This document shows positions 1-7,554 of a stretch of DNA of 41,658 bases, piece by piece. The notes beneath the pieces are model-generated. The model was given only the letters and a program-made list of their open reading frames with translations, made no database searches and was not told where the DNA came from. Position 1 is the stretch's first letter; the number at the start of each line of letters is the position of its first letter. Location of the stretch: NCBI GenBank assembly GCA_015068305.1, contig SVKV01000017.1, positions 1 to 41,658 of the forward strand. The letters are read 5' to 3'. Both the position numbers and the translations under genes were made by a program. Origin of the DNA: Oscillospiraceae bacterium (GTDB lineage Bacteria > Bacillota > Clostridia > Oscillospirales > Oscillospiraceae).

Positions 1-140
1 GGATGGCGATGCGGCGGGTGGATTCTTAAGGAGGGCGCATTTGCCCGTAGCGCCTCCTTAAGTCGGCTTCTTTGGGGCACCTTTCTTGCCGAAACAAGAA
101 AGGTGCGAAGATTTAACAGATCGATAAGCTGTAATTTGAC
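1..140. repeat. Partial copy of hairpin-ended repeat (core A) with right border, cut by window edge
   Basis: This is the end of a repeat whose other copies are at 36236-36569 and 39428-39818. From left to right there is a long inverted repeat around 28-63 (arms related to TTAAGGAGG and CCTCCTTAA), the segment GGCTTCTTTGG, and a hairpin made of GCACCTTTCTTG and CAAGAAAGGTGC. It ends in the shared border at about 119-140 (TCGATAAGCTGTAATTTGAC). The block 1-110 aligns, base for base with few changes, to the reverse complement of about 36239-36345. The left end lies outside the window. No credible protein is encoded. Confidence 0.8.
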
Positions 141-145
141 AAGGA

Positions 146-171
146 AAAAGCCCGGTTTTCACCGGGCTTTT
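146..171 (-). terminator. Rho-independent terminator of mscS
   Basis: Inverted repeat AAGCCCGGT / ACCGGGCTT with a short loop. On the minus strand it is followed by a T-run, and it starts a few bases after the mscS stop codon. Confidence 0.85.
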
Positions 172-175
172 GGGG

Positions 176-982
176 TTATTCCTTTTCCATGTACACGTGC
201 ATATGGGGATATGCCATTTTGATGTCCTGGGCATCAAAGATGTTCTTGACGTTCTGGTTGACCGCAAAGAACACATCCCAGTAGTCGTCGGCCTTGGTCC
301 AGACCCGGAGGGTGTAGGCAATGGTGCTGTCGCCATAGGATTCCACAGCGGCAAAGGGTGCCGGATCCAGCAGCACCTTGTCCACGGTACCGGCCAGAAC
401 CAGTGCATCAATGACCTTCTGGCTGGGCTCGGAGTAAACGGCCTTCACAGCCACATCTACACGGCGGACACCGGCCACGGTGTAGTTGATGATGTCGCCG
501 GACACCACGGAGGAATTGGGGATGGAAATGACCTTGTTGTCGGGGGTAGCCAGCTTGGTGTAGGTCATACTGATCTCCTGGACAGTGCCGGACTTTCCTG
601 CCACCTCCACAAAGTCACCGGACTTGAAGGGGTGGGTGTACAGCAGGGTAAAGCCGCCGATCACATTGGTCAGGGCATTCTGAACGGACAGGGAAACAGC
701 CAGAGTCAGCACAGAGGCCAGGGCCACAATGCTGGTCACGTCAATGCCCAGGCTGTCGGCAACGATCAGACCAAGCAGCACATACAGCACCACCCGGACA
801 ACGGACTTCACCAGGCCGTGGGCAGCCTTTTCCAGCTTGGTCTTTTCCAGCAGCTTCTTGACAATGGTCATGACGATCCGGACGATCAGCAGGCCCACCA
901 CCAGAATCAGCACAGCGGGCACCGCCTTCTGGACAGATGCACCCACCAGAGCAGTCAGCGCATTCATAATTTCATTCAGCAT
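176..982 (-). CDS. mscS: Small-conductance mechanosensitive ion channel (MscS family)
   Basis: Predicted 268-residue inner membrane channel that opens under membrane tension to release solutes on osmotic downshock. Three hydrophobic segments are visible at about residues 10-35, 58-80 and 84-112. The last is the Ala/Gly-rich pore helix (SLSVQNALTNVIGGF). The beta domain follows (FKSGDFVEVAGKSGTV, then PNSSVVSG), and the C-terminal alpha/beta domain ends in MHVYMEKE. The length matches the short MscS class. I chose the ATG at 982 because AAAGGAG lies just upstream; the longer reading frame to 1054 has no ribosome binding site and overlaps the promoter. It is transcribed alone, with its own promoter and terminator. 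MscS channel is a confident family call; the exact physiological role is inferred. Confidence 0.93.
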   Translation of the reverse strand: MLNEIMNALTALVGASVQKAVPAVLILVVGLLIVRIVMTIVKKLLEKTKLEKAAHGLVKSVVRVVLYVLLGLIVADSLGIDVTSIVALASVLTLAVSLSVQNALTNVIGGFTLLYTHPFKSGDFVEVAGKSGTVQEISMTYTKLATPDNKVISIPNSSVVSGDIINYTVAGVRRVDVAVKAVYSEPSQKVIDALVLAGTVDKVLLDPAPFAAVESYGDSTIAYTLRVWTKADDYWDVFFAVNQNVKNIFDAQDIKMAYPHMHVYMEKE

Positions 983-1019
983 AATAAATTTCAACTCCTT
1001 TGTGTTTGTTTCATCACCG

Positions 1020-1048
1020 ATTATAATGGCAGGAAATGGATTAATCAA
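1020..1048 (-). promoter_or_regulatory. Sigma-A promoter of mscS
   Basis: On the minus strand TTGATT, 17 bases, TATAAT, about 40 bases upstream of the mscS start codon. Confidence 0.75.
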
Positions 1049-1353
1049 GACCATACAGAAACTTTTTCAATAAATTTGTTTTTCTCCTGAAATGTTGCAC
1101 AAATTCCGGTGCATCTTCGGATATTTTCTTCCGGAAACCGGCGGAATACGGGAGCAATTCCGAAGTTGGCTCTGTTATTTTACGCGGTCATTTGACCATG
1201 TATCGCAATCTTTAGACCTTTAAAATATCCCCTTCTGGATCTGTTTTCTCCTTCCGGGCATCAGTCGGGAGCTTTAATCTTGTTTTTGCCTTTTTCGCTT
1301 TAAAAAGTATCAAAAAATATTCTCCGATAGACATAGTTTTAACACTTTGTCAA
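1049..1353. other. AT-richer intergenic spacer with no recognised gene
   Basis: About 300 bases between the mscS promoter and the nfeD promoter. It is clearly more AT-rich than the flanking genes. I see no open frame with a ribosome binding site, no strong hairpin with a T-run, and none of the border motif found elsewhere in the window. Confidence 0.6.
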
Positions 1354-1382
1354 TTGACCGGCAGGGGCTTTTCTGGTATTCT
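1354..1382 (+). promoter_or_regulatory. Sigma-A promoter of the nfeD-slipin operon
   Basis: TTGACC, 17 bases, TATTCT, with a TG one base before the -10 (extended -10). It lies about 60 bases upstream of the nfeD start. Confidence 0.8.
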
Positions 1383-1443
1383 AATTACACAAACCAAATA
1401 CATCGAATTCGATTCCAGGTTTGAAAGAAAAGGAGGTTGCAAG

Positions 1444-1887
1444 ATGAGCATTTGGATCTGGTTAATTCTGGCGGTTGTGTTTCTGATCACAGAAGCTGCC
1501 ACCGTCACCATGGTTTCCCTCTGGTTCGCCGTCGGTTCTCTGGCAGCTCTGGTGGTTGCGCTGCTGGGTGGCTCCTGGGGACTGCAGATCGGTATTGCGC
1601 TGGCGGTTTCCGCTGTGCTGCTTGCCTGCCTGCGGCCCATGGTCCGGAAGCATTTCACCCCCAAGCTCACCAAAACCAACGTCGATGCCATCGTCGGGTC
1701 CCAGGGCTATGTGACCGTGGACATCGACAATGTGGCCGCCACCGGCAAGGTGAAGCTGGGTGCCATGGAGTGGACCGCCCGCTCCGCCACAGGAGCCCCC
1801 ATCAGCGCCGGCACACTGGTTCAGGTGGCCAGAATCGAAGGTGTCAAAGCCTTCGTCTCCCCGGTTGAAGTAAAATCCGCTGTTTAA
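1444..1887 (+). CDS. NfeD-like membrane protein (short form)
   Basis: A 147-residue protein. Residues 4-60 are almost entirely hydrophobic (two to three membrane helices). The C-terminal half (about 75-147) has the small beta-rich OB-fold character of the NfeD domain, with the typical G.V.GS.G.V start and VARIEGVKAFVSPVE end. NfeD short forms are encoded next to stomatin/slipin proteins and are thought to act with them in membrane microdomains. The slipin gene follows 34 bases downstream here, supporting that pairing. The ATG at 1444 is chosen because AAAGGAGG lies 6-8 bases upstream; the frame open from 1354 begins inside the promoter. The family is clear; the molecular function is not established. 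Confidence 0.9.
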   Translation: MSIWIWLILAVVFLITEAATVTMVSLWFAVGSLAALVVALLGGSWGLQIGIALAVSAVLLACLRPMVRKHFTPKLTKTNVDAIVGSQGYVTVDIDNVAATGKVKLGAMEWTARSATGAPISAGTLVQVARIEGVKAFVSPVEVKSAV

Positions 1888-1921
1888 TCCATTCATTCAC
1901 AATTATTTAGGAGGTAGTTTT

Positions 1922-2842
1922 ATGGGTTGGATCATTGGCGCAATCATCGTCATCATTCTCTTCGTCATCATCATCACCAACATCGCAGTTGTCCAGCAGT
2001 CCCGGGCTTACGTCATCGAGCGTCTGGGTGCATTCCAGGAGGTCTGGGGCGTGGGCCTGCACTTCAAGGTCCCCTTCATCGACCGCATTGCCCGCCGCGT
2101 CTCCCTGAAGGAGCAGGTTCTGGACTATCCCCCTCAGCCGGTTATCACCAAGGATAACGTCACCATGCAGATCGACACCGTCGTTTACTTCCAGATCACG
2201 GACCCCAAGCTGTACACCTACGGCGTGGAGCAGCCCATGATGGCCATGGAGACCCTCACCGCCACCACCCTGCGTAACATCATCGGCGACCTGGAGCTGG
2301 ACCAGACTCTGACAAGCCGCGACGTGGTCAACACCAAGATGCGGGCCATCCTGGACGAGGCCACCGACCCCTGGGGCATCAAGGTCAACCGGGTGGAGCT
2401 GAAGAACATCCTGCCTCCCCAGGATATTCAGAACTCCATGGAAAAGCAGATGAAGGCAGAGCGTGACCGCCGGCAGGCCATCCTGCAGGCAGAAGGTCAG
2501 AAGAACTCCGCCATTCTGATTGCCCAGGGCGAACGGGAATCCGCCATCCTCCGGGCCGACGCTGAAAAGCAGGCAGCCATTCTGAAGGCTGAAGCCGAAA
2601 AGCAGGCTGCCATTCTGAAGGCTGACGGTGAAGCACAGGCCATCCGGGCCGTCCAGACCGCTCTGGCTGACTCCCTGGCCCTGCTGAACGAGAAGGCCCC
2701 CAACGACTCCGTGCTGAAGCTGAAGGCCATTGAGGCCATGCAGAAGGTAGCCGACGGCCAGGCAACCAAGATCATCATCCCCAGCGAAATGCAGGGTCTG
2801 GTGGGTCTTGCCAACGGCATCGTGGAAGGTGTCGGTAAATAA
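1922..2842 (+). CDS. Slipin / SPFH-domain (band 7, stomatin-like) protein
   Basis: A 306-residue protein with one N-terminal membrane helix (residues 2-24), an SPFH/band 7 domain (about 24-190; includes VVQQSRAYVIERLGAF and the LRNIIGDLELDQTLTSRD stretch), and a charged helical region (about 170-255). That region contains degenerate 11-residue repeats of the type EKQAAILKAEA, expected to form a coiled coil. Stomatin-like proteins oligomerise into membrane-associated rings or cages and organise membrane domains; in bacteria they pair with NfeD. Translation starts at 1922 after AGGAGG. It is the second gene of an nfeD operon. It resembles QmcA/slipin, but I would not assign a gene symbol from sequence alone. 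Confidence 0.92.
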   Translation: MGWIIGAIIVIILFVIIITNIAVVQQSRAYVIERLGAFQEVWGVGLHFKVPFIDRIARRVSLKEQVLDYPPQPVITKDNVTMQIDTVVYFQITDPKLYTYGVEQPMMAMETLTATTLRNIIGDLELDQTLTSRDVVNTKMRAILDEATDPWGIKVNRVELKNILPPQDIQNSMEKQMKAERDRRQAILQAEGQKNSAILIAQGERESAILRADAEKQAAILKAEAEKQAAILKADGEAQAIRAVQTALADSLALLNEKAPNDSVLKLKAIEAMQKVADGQATKIIIPSEMQGLVGLANGIVEGVGK

Positions 2843-2851
2843 GACAAAAGC

Positions 2852-2880
2852 TGCGGGGAGGGCCAAGGGCCCTCCCCGCA
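2852..2880 (+). other. Strong GC hairpin between slipin and the next small gene
   Basis: Near-perfect inverted repeat TGCGGGGAGGGC / GCCCTCCCCGCA with a five-base loop, starting 9 bases after the slipin stop. It is followed by AAAAC rather than a T-run, so it is not a standard terminator. It could be an mRNA stabilising or processing hairpin that sets expression of the downstream genes. Confidence 0.6.
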
Positions 2881-2897
2881 AAACAAAAGGAGAGAAA

Positions 2898-3083
2898 ATG
2901 AGAATCTGGCAAAAGCTTCTGCTGATCCTGTTGGTGCTGACACTGATTGCCGTTGCCATCCTCACCTGGGGAAGCATCGGCAGCGCGGTGATGGTGCTGT
3001 GTCTGATCAGCCTGTGCAGCGCCCTGCTGTTCCAGAAATTCCTGACCAACCGGGATGCCGGTGATTATCAAATGGAGGACTGA
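2898..3083 (+). CDS. Small two-helix membrane protein, function unknown
   Basis: A 61-residue protein with two hydrophobic segments (about residues 5-24 and 28-46) and a short polar tail NRDAGDYQMED. The start ATG at 2898 has AAAGGAG seven bases upstream. The same frame is open back to 2808, but that extension overlaps the slipin end and the hairpin. It lies in the nfeD-slipin operon, two bases before the next gene. I do not recognise a family. A small accessory protein for the NfeD/slipin pair is possible but is only inference from position. Confidence 0.7.
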   Translation: MRIWQKLLLILLVLTLIAVAILTWGSIGSAVMVLCLISLCSALLFQKFLTNRDAGDYQMED

Positions 3084-3085
3084 CC

Positions 3086-3274
3086 ATGGCAAAGAAAGAA
3101 GAGCGTTTCATCAAAGTTCACTCTGAGAATTTTGAATCCGAACTGATTTTGGTAGATAAGGAAACCGGCGTCAATTACCTGTTTGTATCCCGAGGTTACG
3201 CCGGCGGTCTGACCCCCCTGCTGAAGCCCGACGGCACCCCGGTGGTGACCCCGGTAAACAAATACGACGAATAA
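3086..3274 (+). CDS. DUF6440-type small protein
   Basis: A 62-residue soluble protein with the pattern ERFIKVHSE...ILVDKETGVNYLFVSRGYAGGLTPLLKPDGTPVV. This matches small conserved Firmicutes proteins grouped, as far as I can recall, as DUF6440, where a phage- or housekeeping-type beta-rich fold around GVNYLF...GLTPL...G.P is conserved. It begins two bases after the previous stop; the GGAGG needed for initiation sits at the end of the preceding gene. No function is known. Likely co-transcribed with nfeD and slipin. Confidence 0.75.
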   Translation: MAKKEERFIKVHSENFESELILVDKETGVNYLFVSRGYAGGLTPLLKPDGTPVVTPVNKYDE

Positions 3275-3310
3275 AACACCGATACATATTTTGCGAGAGG
3301 AGATTTTTCC

Positions 3311-3916
3311 ATGACTGAGAGTTTTGAAATCATCCCCGCTCCGGAGGAGCCGGTTCCCATCGATCCCCCGGTAAAATGGCTTCGTTACCTGTTCTATATT
3401 CACATTGCCAACATTGCGATGACCCCGGTCACGCTGATCTTTCTGGAGAATCCCATTACACCTTGGATCGGCTATGCCATGTCGGCGGGCATTGCACTTT
3501 GCCTTTTCCGCCTGGCCCCGGCCTGTCACCGTTACCGCACAGCGGCGATCCTTACCGCAGTACACATCGGTCTGACCATACTTTCACTGCTGGGTCTGAC
3601 CAATCTGCTGACCATGGCCGCCTCCGTTTTGTCCATCATTGCCGCATACCAGGAATTCCACGGCCACGCTGAAGCGGTGGAAGCAAAAGATCCGCAGCTG
3701 GCCCGGAAATGGTGCAGCCTGTTCGTCTGGCAGTTCGTCATCGGAATTCTCTCCGGCTTTTCCTCCGTTGCCGCGGTGGTGATCCTTGTTCTGGCGGACA
3801 TGGATCCTGTCAGAATTACTTTGCTGGTTGCCGGTGCCGTTCTTCTGGTGGCGCTGATTCCCGGCATCCTGTATCTGGTGTATCTGCGCAGAATGATCAC
3901 CCTGTTGGAAGAATAA
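3311..3916 (+). CDS. Multipass membrane protein, function unknown
   Basis: A 201-residue protein with an acidic and proline-rich N-terminus (residues 1-22) and about six hydrophobic segments (roughly 24-46, 49-68, 78-96, 98-114, 133-161, 168-191). A charged cytoplasmic-looking loop, EFHGHAEAVEAKDPQLARKW, separates the third/fourth and fifth segments. The start has GAGAGGAG upstream. It is the last gene before a clear terminator, so it likely ends the nfeD-slipin operon. No recognisable catalytic motif. No function is assigned. Confidence 0.75.
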   Translation: MTESFEIIPAPEEPVPIDPPVKWLRYLFYIHIANIAMTPVTLIFLENPITPWIGYAMSAGIALCLFRLAPACHRYRTAAILTAVHIGLTILSLLGLTNLLTMAASVLSIIAAYQEFHGHAEAVEAKDPQLARKWCSLFVWQFVIGILSGFSSVAAVVILVLADMDPVRITLLVAGAVLLVALIPGILYLVYLRRMITLLEE

Positions 3917-3930
3917 GCTTTTCCCGCCCA

Positions 3931-3957
3931 GTCCCCGGAGGAATCCGGGGACTTTTT
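3931..3957 (+). terminator. Terminator of the nfeD-slipin operon
   Basis: Inverted repeat GTCCCCGGA / TCCGGGGAC with a GGAA-type loop, followed by TTTTT. Confidence 0.9.
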
Positions 3958-4011
3958 GTCTGCTGATTCCATTTCCCGATAAACCAAGGAAAAACTTAAA
4001 CTCCTTTCCCG

Positions 4012-4040
4012 TTTACTTTTCTGATAATCCGTGGTAAAAT
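4012..4040 (+). promoter_or_regulatory. Sigma-A promoter of alr-capA
   Basis: TTTACT, 17 bases, TAAAAT with a TG one base upstream of the -10. About 33 bases before the alr start. Confidence 0.7.
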
Positions 4041-4072
4041 GAGCAAAATGTTTCCATTCGGAGGAAAAGGCT

Positions 4073-5227
4073 TTGAACTTCGATAACACCTACGTCAAAA
4101 TCGACCTGGACGCCATTGAAGCAAATATTGATGCCATCCGGGCCAAGGCCGGGGTGGATGTGATGGCGGTGGTAAAGGCAGATGCCTACGGCCACGGCGC
4201 CGTCCAGGTCACCCGGCTTTTGCAGGACAAGTGCTCCTTTTTCGGTGTGTCTTCCATTCTGGAGGCCATGGAGCTGCGCCGGGCCGGTATCTACAATCCC
4301 ATTCTGATTCTGGGCCACACCCCCGTTTCCGCCTTCCCGGTGCTGGTCCAGGCGGAGATCCGCCCCACCATCTACCACTACAACGGTGCCCTGGCCCTGT
4401 CCAGGGCCGCCCAGCAGCAGGGCAAAACCGCTGCCTTCCACTTCGCCGTGGATACCGGCATGAGCCGTATCGGCTTCCAGGCCACGGAAGAGGATGCAGA
4501 TATCTGTGCCGAAATTGCCAAGCTGCCGGGACTCTATGCGGAAGGTCTTTTCAGCCATTTTGCCACCGCCGACTGTGCGGATTTGACCCGTTCCCGGATT
4601 CAGGCAGAGAAATTTGACCGGTTTTATGAAATGCTCAAAGCACGGGGCGTGGAGATTCCCATCCGGCATCTGGACAACTCCGCCGGTCTGATGAATTTCG
4701 ACAGCCATTATCACATGGTCCGCTCCGGTATCGTCACCTACGGCATGTACCCCAGCGACGAAGTGGATCCTTCGGATCTGCCCCTGCGTCCGGCGCTCCA
4801 GTGGCTCAGCCGGATCACCCATCTGAAAACCCTGCCGGCGGGCCGGGAGATCAGCTACGGCGGCACCTTCGTCACCACCCGGGAAACCCGGGTGGCCACC
4901 GTCCCCGTGGGCTATGCCGACGGCTACCGCAGAAGTCTGTCCGGGAAATTCTATGTGCTGATCCGGGGCCGGCGGGCACCCATTCTGGGCCGGGTCTGCA
5001 TGGACCAGATGATGGTGGATGTGACCGATATCCCCGGTGTCACCTCCAGCGACCCCGTGGTTCTGGTGGGCCGCAGCGGTGACGAGGAGATCACCATGGA
5101 GCAGATCGCTGCCGCAGCAGACAGCTTCAACTATGAATTCGTTTGCGGCATCAGCCGCCGTGTGCCCCGGATCTACAGCCGGGACGGTAAGACCGTTCAC
5201 TCCGTCCACTATCTGCTGGACAACTAA
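4073..5227 (+). CDS. alr: Alanine racemase
   Basis: A 384-residue PLP enzyme that interconverts L- and D-alanine for peptidoglycan. The N-terminal TIM barrel carries the PLP lysine in AVVKADAYGHGA (Lys35). The second catalytic base is in ISYGGTF (Tyr262, contributed from the C-terminal beta domain). GRVCMDQMMVDVT near residue 310 is the family signature. Length is normal. Translation starts at a TTG (4073) with GGAGGAAAAGG just upstream; no in-frame ATG is better placed. capA follows after 17 bases and is probably co-transcribed. The D-Ala-D-Ala carboxypeptidase dacA is also in this window, about 35 kb away. Confidence 0.97.
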   Translation: MNFDNTYVKIDLDAIEANIDAIRAKAGVDVMAVVKADAYGHGAVQVTRLLQDKCSFFGVSSILEAMELRRAGIYNPILILGHTPVSAFPVLVQAEIRPTIYHYNGALALSRAAQQQGKTAAFHFAVDTGMSRIGFQATEEDADICAEIAKLPGLYAEGLFSHFATADCADLTRSRIQAEKFDRFYEMLKARGVEIPIRHLDNSAGLMNFDSHYHMVRSGIVTYGMYPSDEVDPSDLPLRPALQWLSRITHLKTLPAGREISYGGTFVTTRETRVATVPVGYADGYRRSLSGKFYVLIRGRRAPILGRVCMDQMMVDVTDIPGVTSSDPVVLVGRSGDEEITMEQIAAAADSFNYEFVCGISRRVPRIYSRDGKTVHSVHYLLDN

Positions 5228-5244
5228 GTTTTGGAGGTAAGACC

Positions 5245-6654
5245 ATGAGCAATCCCCCCCGCAGACGCAGAAGACGCCGCATCCATCCCATCATCAAGCT
5301 GCTGTTCTCTCTGGCAGCCATCGGTCTGATGCTGTATTTTGCCACCTTCGCTTTCAAATACTGCATGGGTCTGTTTATGACCGGCGAAGAGTATGTGGTC
5401 CAGCTGCCCGGCCAGGAATCTCCCATTGTGGAGGAGCTGCCGGAAGAAACCGCCGCACCCGGCGAACCTGAAAAAGTCACGGAGGTGGGTCGGGCAACGA
5501 TCCTCTCTGCCGGCGATCTGATGACCCATCTGCCCATTGTCCGCAGCGGCAAGGTCGGCAATGCGTATAACCACAGCTATATTTTTGACTACATCAACCC
5601 TTACGTCAGCGCTGCCGACTATGCGGTGGTGAACCTGGAGACCACCCTCTCCGGCACCGACGGCAAGGAATACACCGGCTATCCCAAGTTCAATGCCCCC
5701 GACAGCTTCGCTTCCGCCGCATACCTGGGCGGCTTCGACATGATGCTCACCGCCAACAACCACTGCTATGACTACGGCACCGAGGGTCTGCTGCGGACCC
5801 TGGAGGTGGTGAAGACTGCGGGGCTGGAAACCCTGGGTACCGTTTCCCAGGCCACCGAGGAAAAGTATACGGTTAAGGAGCTGAACGGCATCAAGGTGGG
5901 CATGATCAACTACACCTTCGCCGAGATCAACGACGACCGCAATACCCCCCTCATCAACGGCCTGCCTACCAAGGAATCCGCAGCGGGCCTCATCAACGCC
6001 TTTGATTACGACAATCTGGATATGTTCTACGCGGAGATGGAGAATTATCTGACTGCCATGAAAGCCGCCGGTGCGGAGGCCACCGTGCTCTTCATCCACT
6101 GGGGCGATGAATACACCACCAAGGCCAACGCCAACCAGAAGGCCATTGCCCAGAAAATGTGCGACCTGGGTGTGGATGTGATCGTGGGCAGCCATCCCCA
6201 TGTGGTGCAGACCATGGAGCTGCTCAACAGCAGCGACGAGGCCCATCAGACCCTGTGTGCCTATTCTCTGGGCAATTTCCTGTCCAACCAGCGGGCCACC
6301 AACATTGATCTGACCACGGGCCACAGCGAGGACAGCGTTCTGCTCAGCTTCACCTTCGTCGAGTACAGCGACGGCAGTGTCTGTCTGGAGGGTGTGCAGC
6401 TGCTGCCCACCTGGGTGCTGATCCGGGGCTCCGGCGACGGCCGCACCTACCACATCCTGCCCCTGGATGAAGCAACGGAGGACTGGAAAACCGCATTCGA
6501 CCTTTCCACCAGCCAGGCATCCGATGCGGAAAGCTCCCTGTCCCGGACCAAGCAGATCATCTGGGGCGACTATGAGAACATTCGCTTCGCCATCGAGCAG
6601 AAGGCCACGGAGCATCACCAGTCTCTGGGCATCTTCACCGGTGGCGTGGGCTAA
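5245..6654 (+). CDS. CapA-family membrane-anchored metallophosphoesterase-like protein
   Basis: A 469-residue protein. Arg-rich N-terminus (residues 6-12) followed by one membrane helix (about 16-40), giving an N-in/C-out anchor, then a linker and a PGA_cap (CapA/YwtB) domain. Metal-binding type motifs in order: LSAGDLMTH (Asp91), VNLETTLSG, LTANNHCYD, FIHWGDEY and GSHPHVVQ, as in calcineurin-like phosphoesterases. CapA proteins take part in poly-gamma-glutamate synthesis or release in Bacillus. No capB/capC genes are nearby, so here it is more likely a generic cell-surface phosphoesterase. GGAGG precedes the ATG. Downstream of alr, so probably expressed with cell-wall synthesis. Confidence 0.9.
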   Translation: MSNPPRRRRRRRIHPIIKLLFSLAAIGLMLYFATFAFKYCMGLFMTGEEYVVQLPGQESPIVEELPEETAAPGEPEKVTEVGRATILSAGDLMTHLPIVRSGKVGNAYNHSYIFDYINPYVSAADYAVVNLETTLSGTDGKEYTGYPKFNAPDSFASAAYLGGFDMMLTANNHCYDYGTEGLLRTLEVVKTAGLETLGTVSQATEEKYTVKELNGIKVGMINYTFAEINDDRNTPLINGLPTKESAAGLINAFDYDNLDMFYAEMENYLTAMKAAGAEATVLFIHWGDEYTTKANANQKAIAQKMCDLGVDVIVGSHPHVVQTMELLNSSDEAHQTLCAYSLGNFLSNQRATNIDLTTGHSEDSVLLSFTFVEYSDGSVCLEGVQLLPTWVLIRGSGDGRTYHILPLDEATEDWKTAFDLSTSQASDAESSLSRTKQIIWGDYENIRFAIEQKATEHHQSLGIFTGGVG

Positions 6655-6661
6655 CGCAAAA

Positions 6662-6697
6662 AATATGGGACGTGCCTGAGGCACGTCCCGTTTTTTT
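6662..6697. terminator. Bidirectional terminator between capA and the C39-like peptidase
   Basis: Inverted repeat GGGACGTGCCT / AGGCACGTCCC flanked by A-rich sequence on the left and seven T on the right, so it works in both directions between convergent genes. Confidence 0.9.
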
Positions 6698-7481
6698 ATT
6701 GAATCACCCAGAGATTGCGGATCTGGCCTTCGATCTGCTCATAGGACCAGAGCTTTTCCGAATTGGCATAGCTGTTGGGGTCATTGACCCGGATGAGGCC
6801 ATCCTCCGTTCCCACCAGCACAATGTAGTGGCCGGTGGTGGTGAAATCACCCTTGCCCATGGCGCAGATGATGGGATTTCCCCCTTCCAGATTGTCCATG
6901 ATCTTCTTTTTCACCAGAGGAATCTCCGTTACCTCCAGTCCCAGCTTCACGCCGCCTTCGCTGATGAGGGTCCAGGAAGAACCGTTTCCGGCGGAATAAT
7001 AACCGTTGTTCTGGGCAAACTCCGCCATTGCACCGGGATTAAAGGATACATCCCCGGTCACATAGTAGCCCGCCATGGCCAGGCACACAGGGCCGCAGCC
7101 GGTGATGCCCACCACATCGGATCCGTATTTCTGATAGCCCCACCGGGGATCCCACTGCATCATCAGCGGAACTCCCTCCGACCGGTCATAGGAAAAGGCT
7201 TCCAGCGCCACCTCATCCCGGAAGGGATAATTCAGCACAAATTCTTCCGTTTCCGGATTGCGCTCCAGCAATTCGATGATGCTCTGGGGATACTCGCAGT
7301 AAAAGATGCCCATTTCCTCAGCATAGGCTTTGACCTTCAGTTCTGTTTCCGTGTGGTCGTACCAGTAAAAGCTGATTTCCGTCCACAGACCCGGAATTTT
7401 CACAATGCCTAAAACAGCAATGGTCAGAATCAGCACCGCCGTAATTGCAAGGGCAATTTTATTTTTCTTTTTTGGACGCAC
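6696..7481 (-). CDS. C39-like cysteine peptidase, membrane anchored
   Basis: A 261-residue protein with a Lys-rich N-terminus, a membrane helix (about residues 8-29), and a papain-like C39_2 domain. Visible are QWDPRWG (Gln109), the nucleophile in GITGCGPVC (Cys129), the histidine in TTGHYIVLVG (His218), and RVNDPN. This fits Gln-Cys-His-Asp/Asn catalytic sets. Predicted to be outside the membrane. I chose the GTG at 7481 because AAAAGGAGGG lies just upstream; the ATG at 7508 would put that site inside the gene. Substrate unknown. C39 domains here are not fused to an ABC exporter, so this is not a bacteriocin-processing transporter. Confidence 0.85.
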   Translation of the reverse strand: MRPKKKNKIALAITAVLILTIAVLGIVKIPGLWTEISFYWYDHTETELKVKAYAEEMGIFYCEYPQSIIELLERNPETEEFVLNYPFRDEVALEAFSYDRSEGVPLMMQWDPRWGYQKYGSDVVGITGCGPVCLAMAGYYVTGDVSFNPGAMAEFAQNNGYYSAGNGSSWTLISEGGVKLGLEVTEIPLVKKKIMDNLEGGNPIICAMGKGDFTTTGHYIVLVGTEDGLIRVNDPNSYANSEKLWSYEQIEGQIRNLWVIQ

Positions 7482-7503
7482 CGTACTCCCTCCTTTTGAG
7501 GGT

Positions 7504-7514
7504 ATCATATCACA
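7504..7514 (-). promoter_or_regulatory. Extended -10 promoter of the C39-like peptidase
   Basis: On the minus strand TGA followed by TATGAT, about 25 bases before the GTG start. No good -35 is visible. Confidence 0.45.
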
Positions 7515-7519
7515 AAGGG

Positions 7520-7549
7520 TCTTAGGAAGTCTTTTTGCACTTCTTAAGA
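7520..7549. other. Imperfect hairpin between the P-type ATPase and the peptidase gene
   Basis: Arms TCTTAGGAAGT / ACTTCTTAAGA with one mismatch. The T-rich tail lies on the plus-strand side only, so it is a poor terminator for the minus-strand ATPase gene that ends at 7555. It could be a weak terminator, an mRNA 3' stabiliser or an operator dyad. Confidence 0.4.
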
Positions 7550-7554
7550 TTCTT

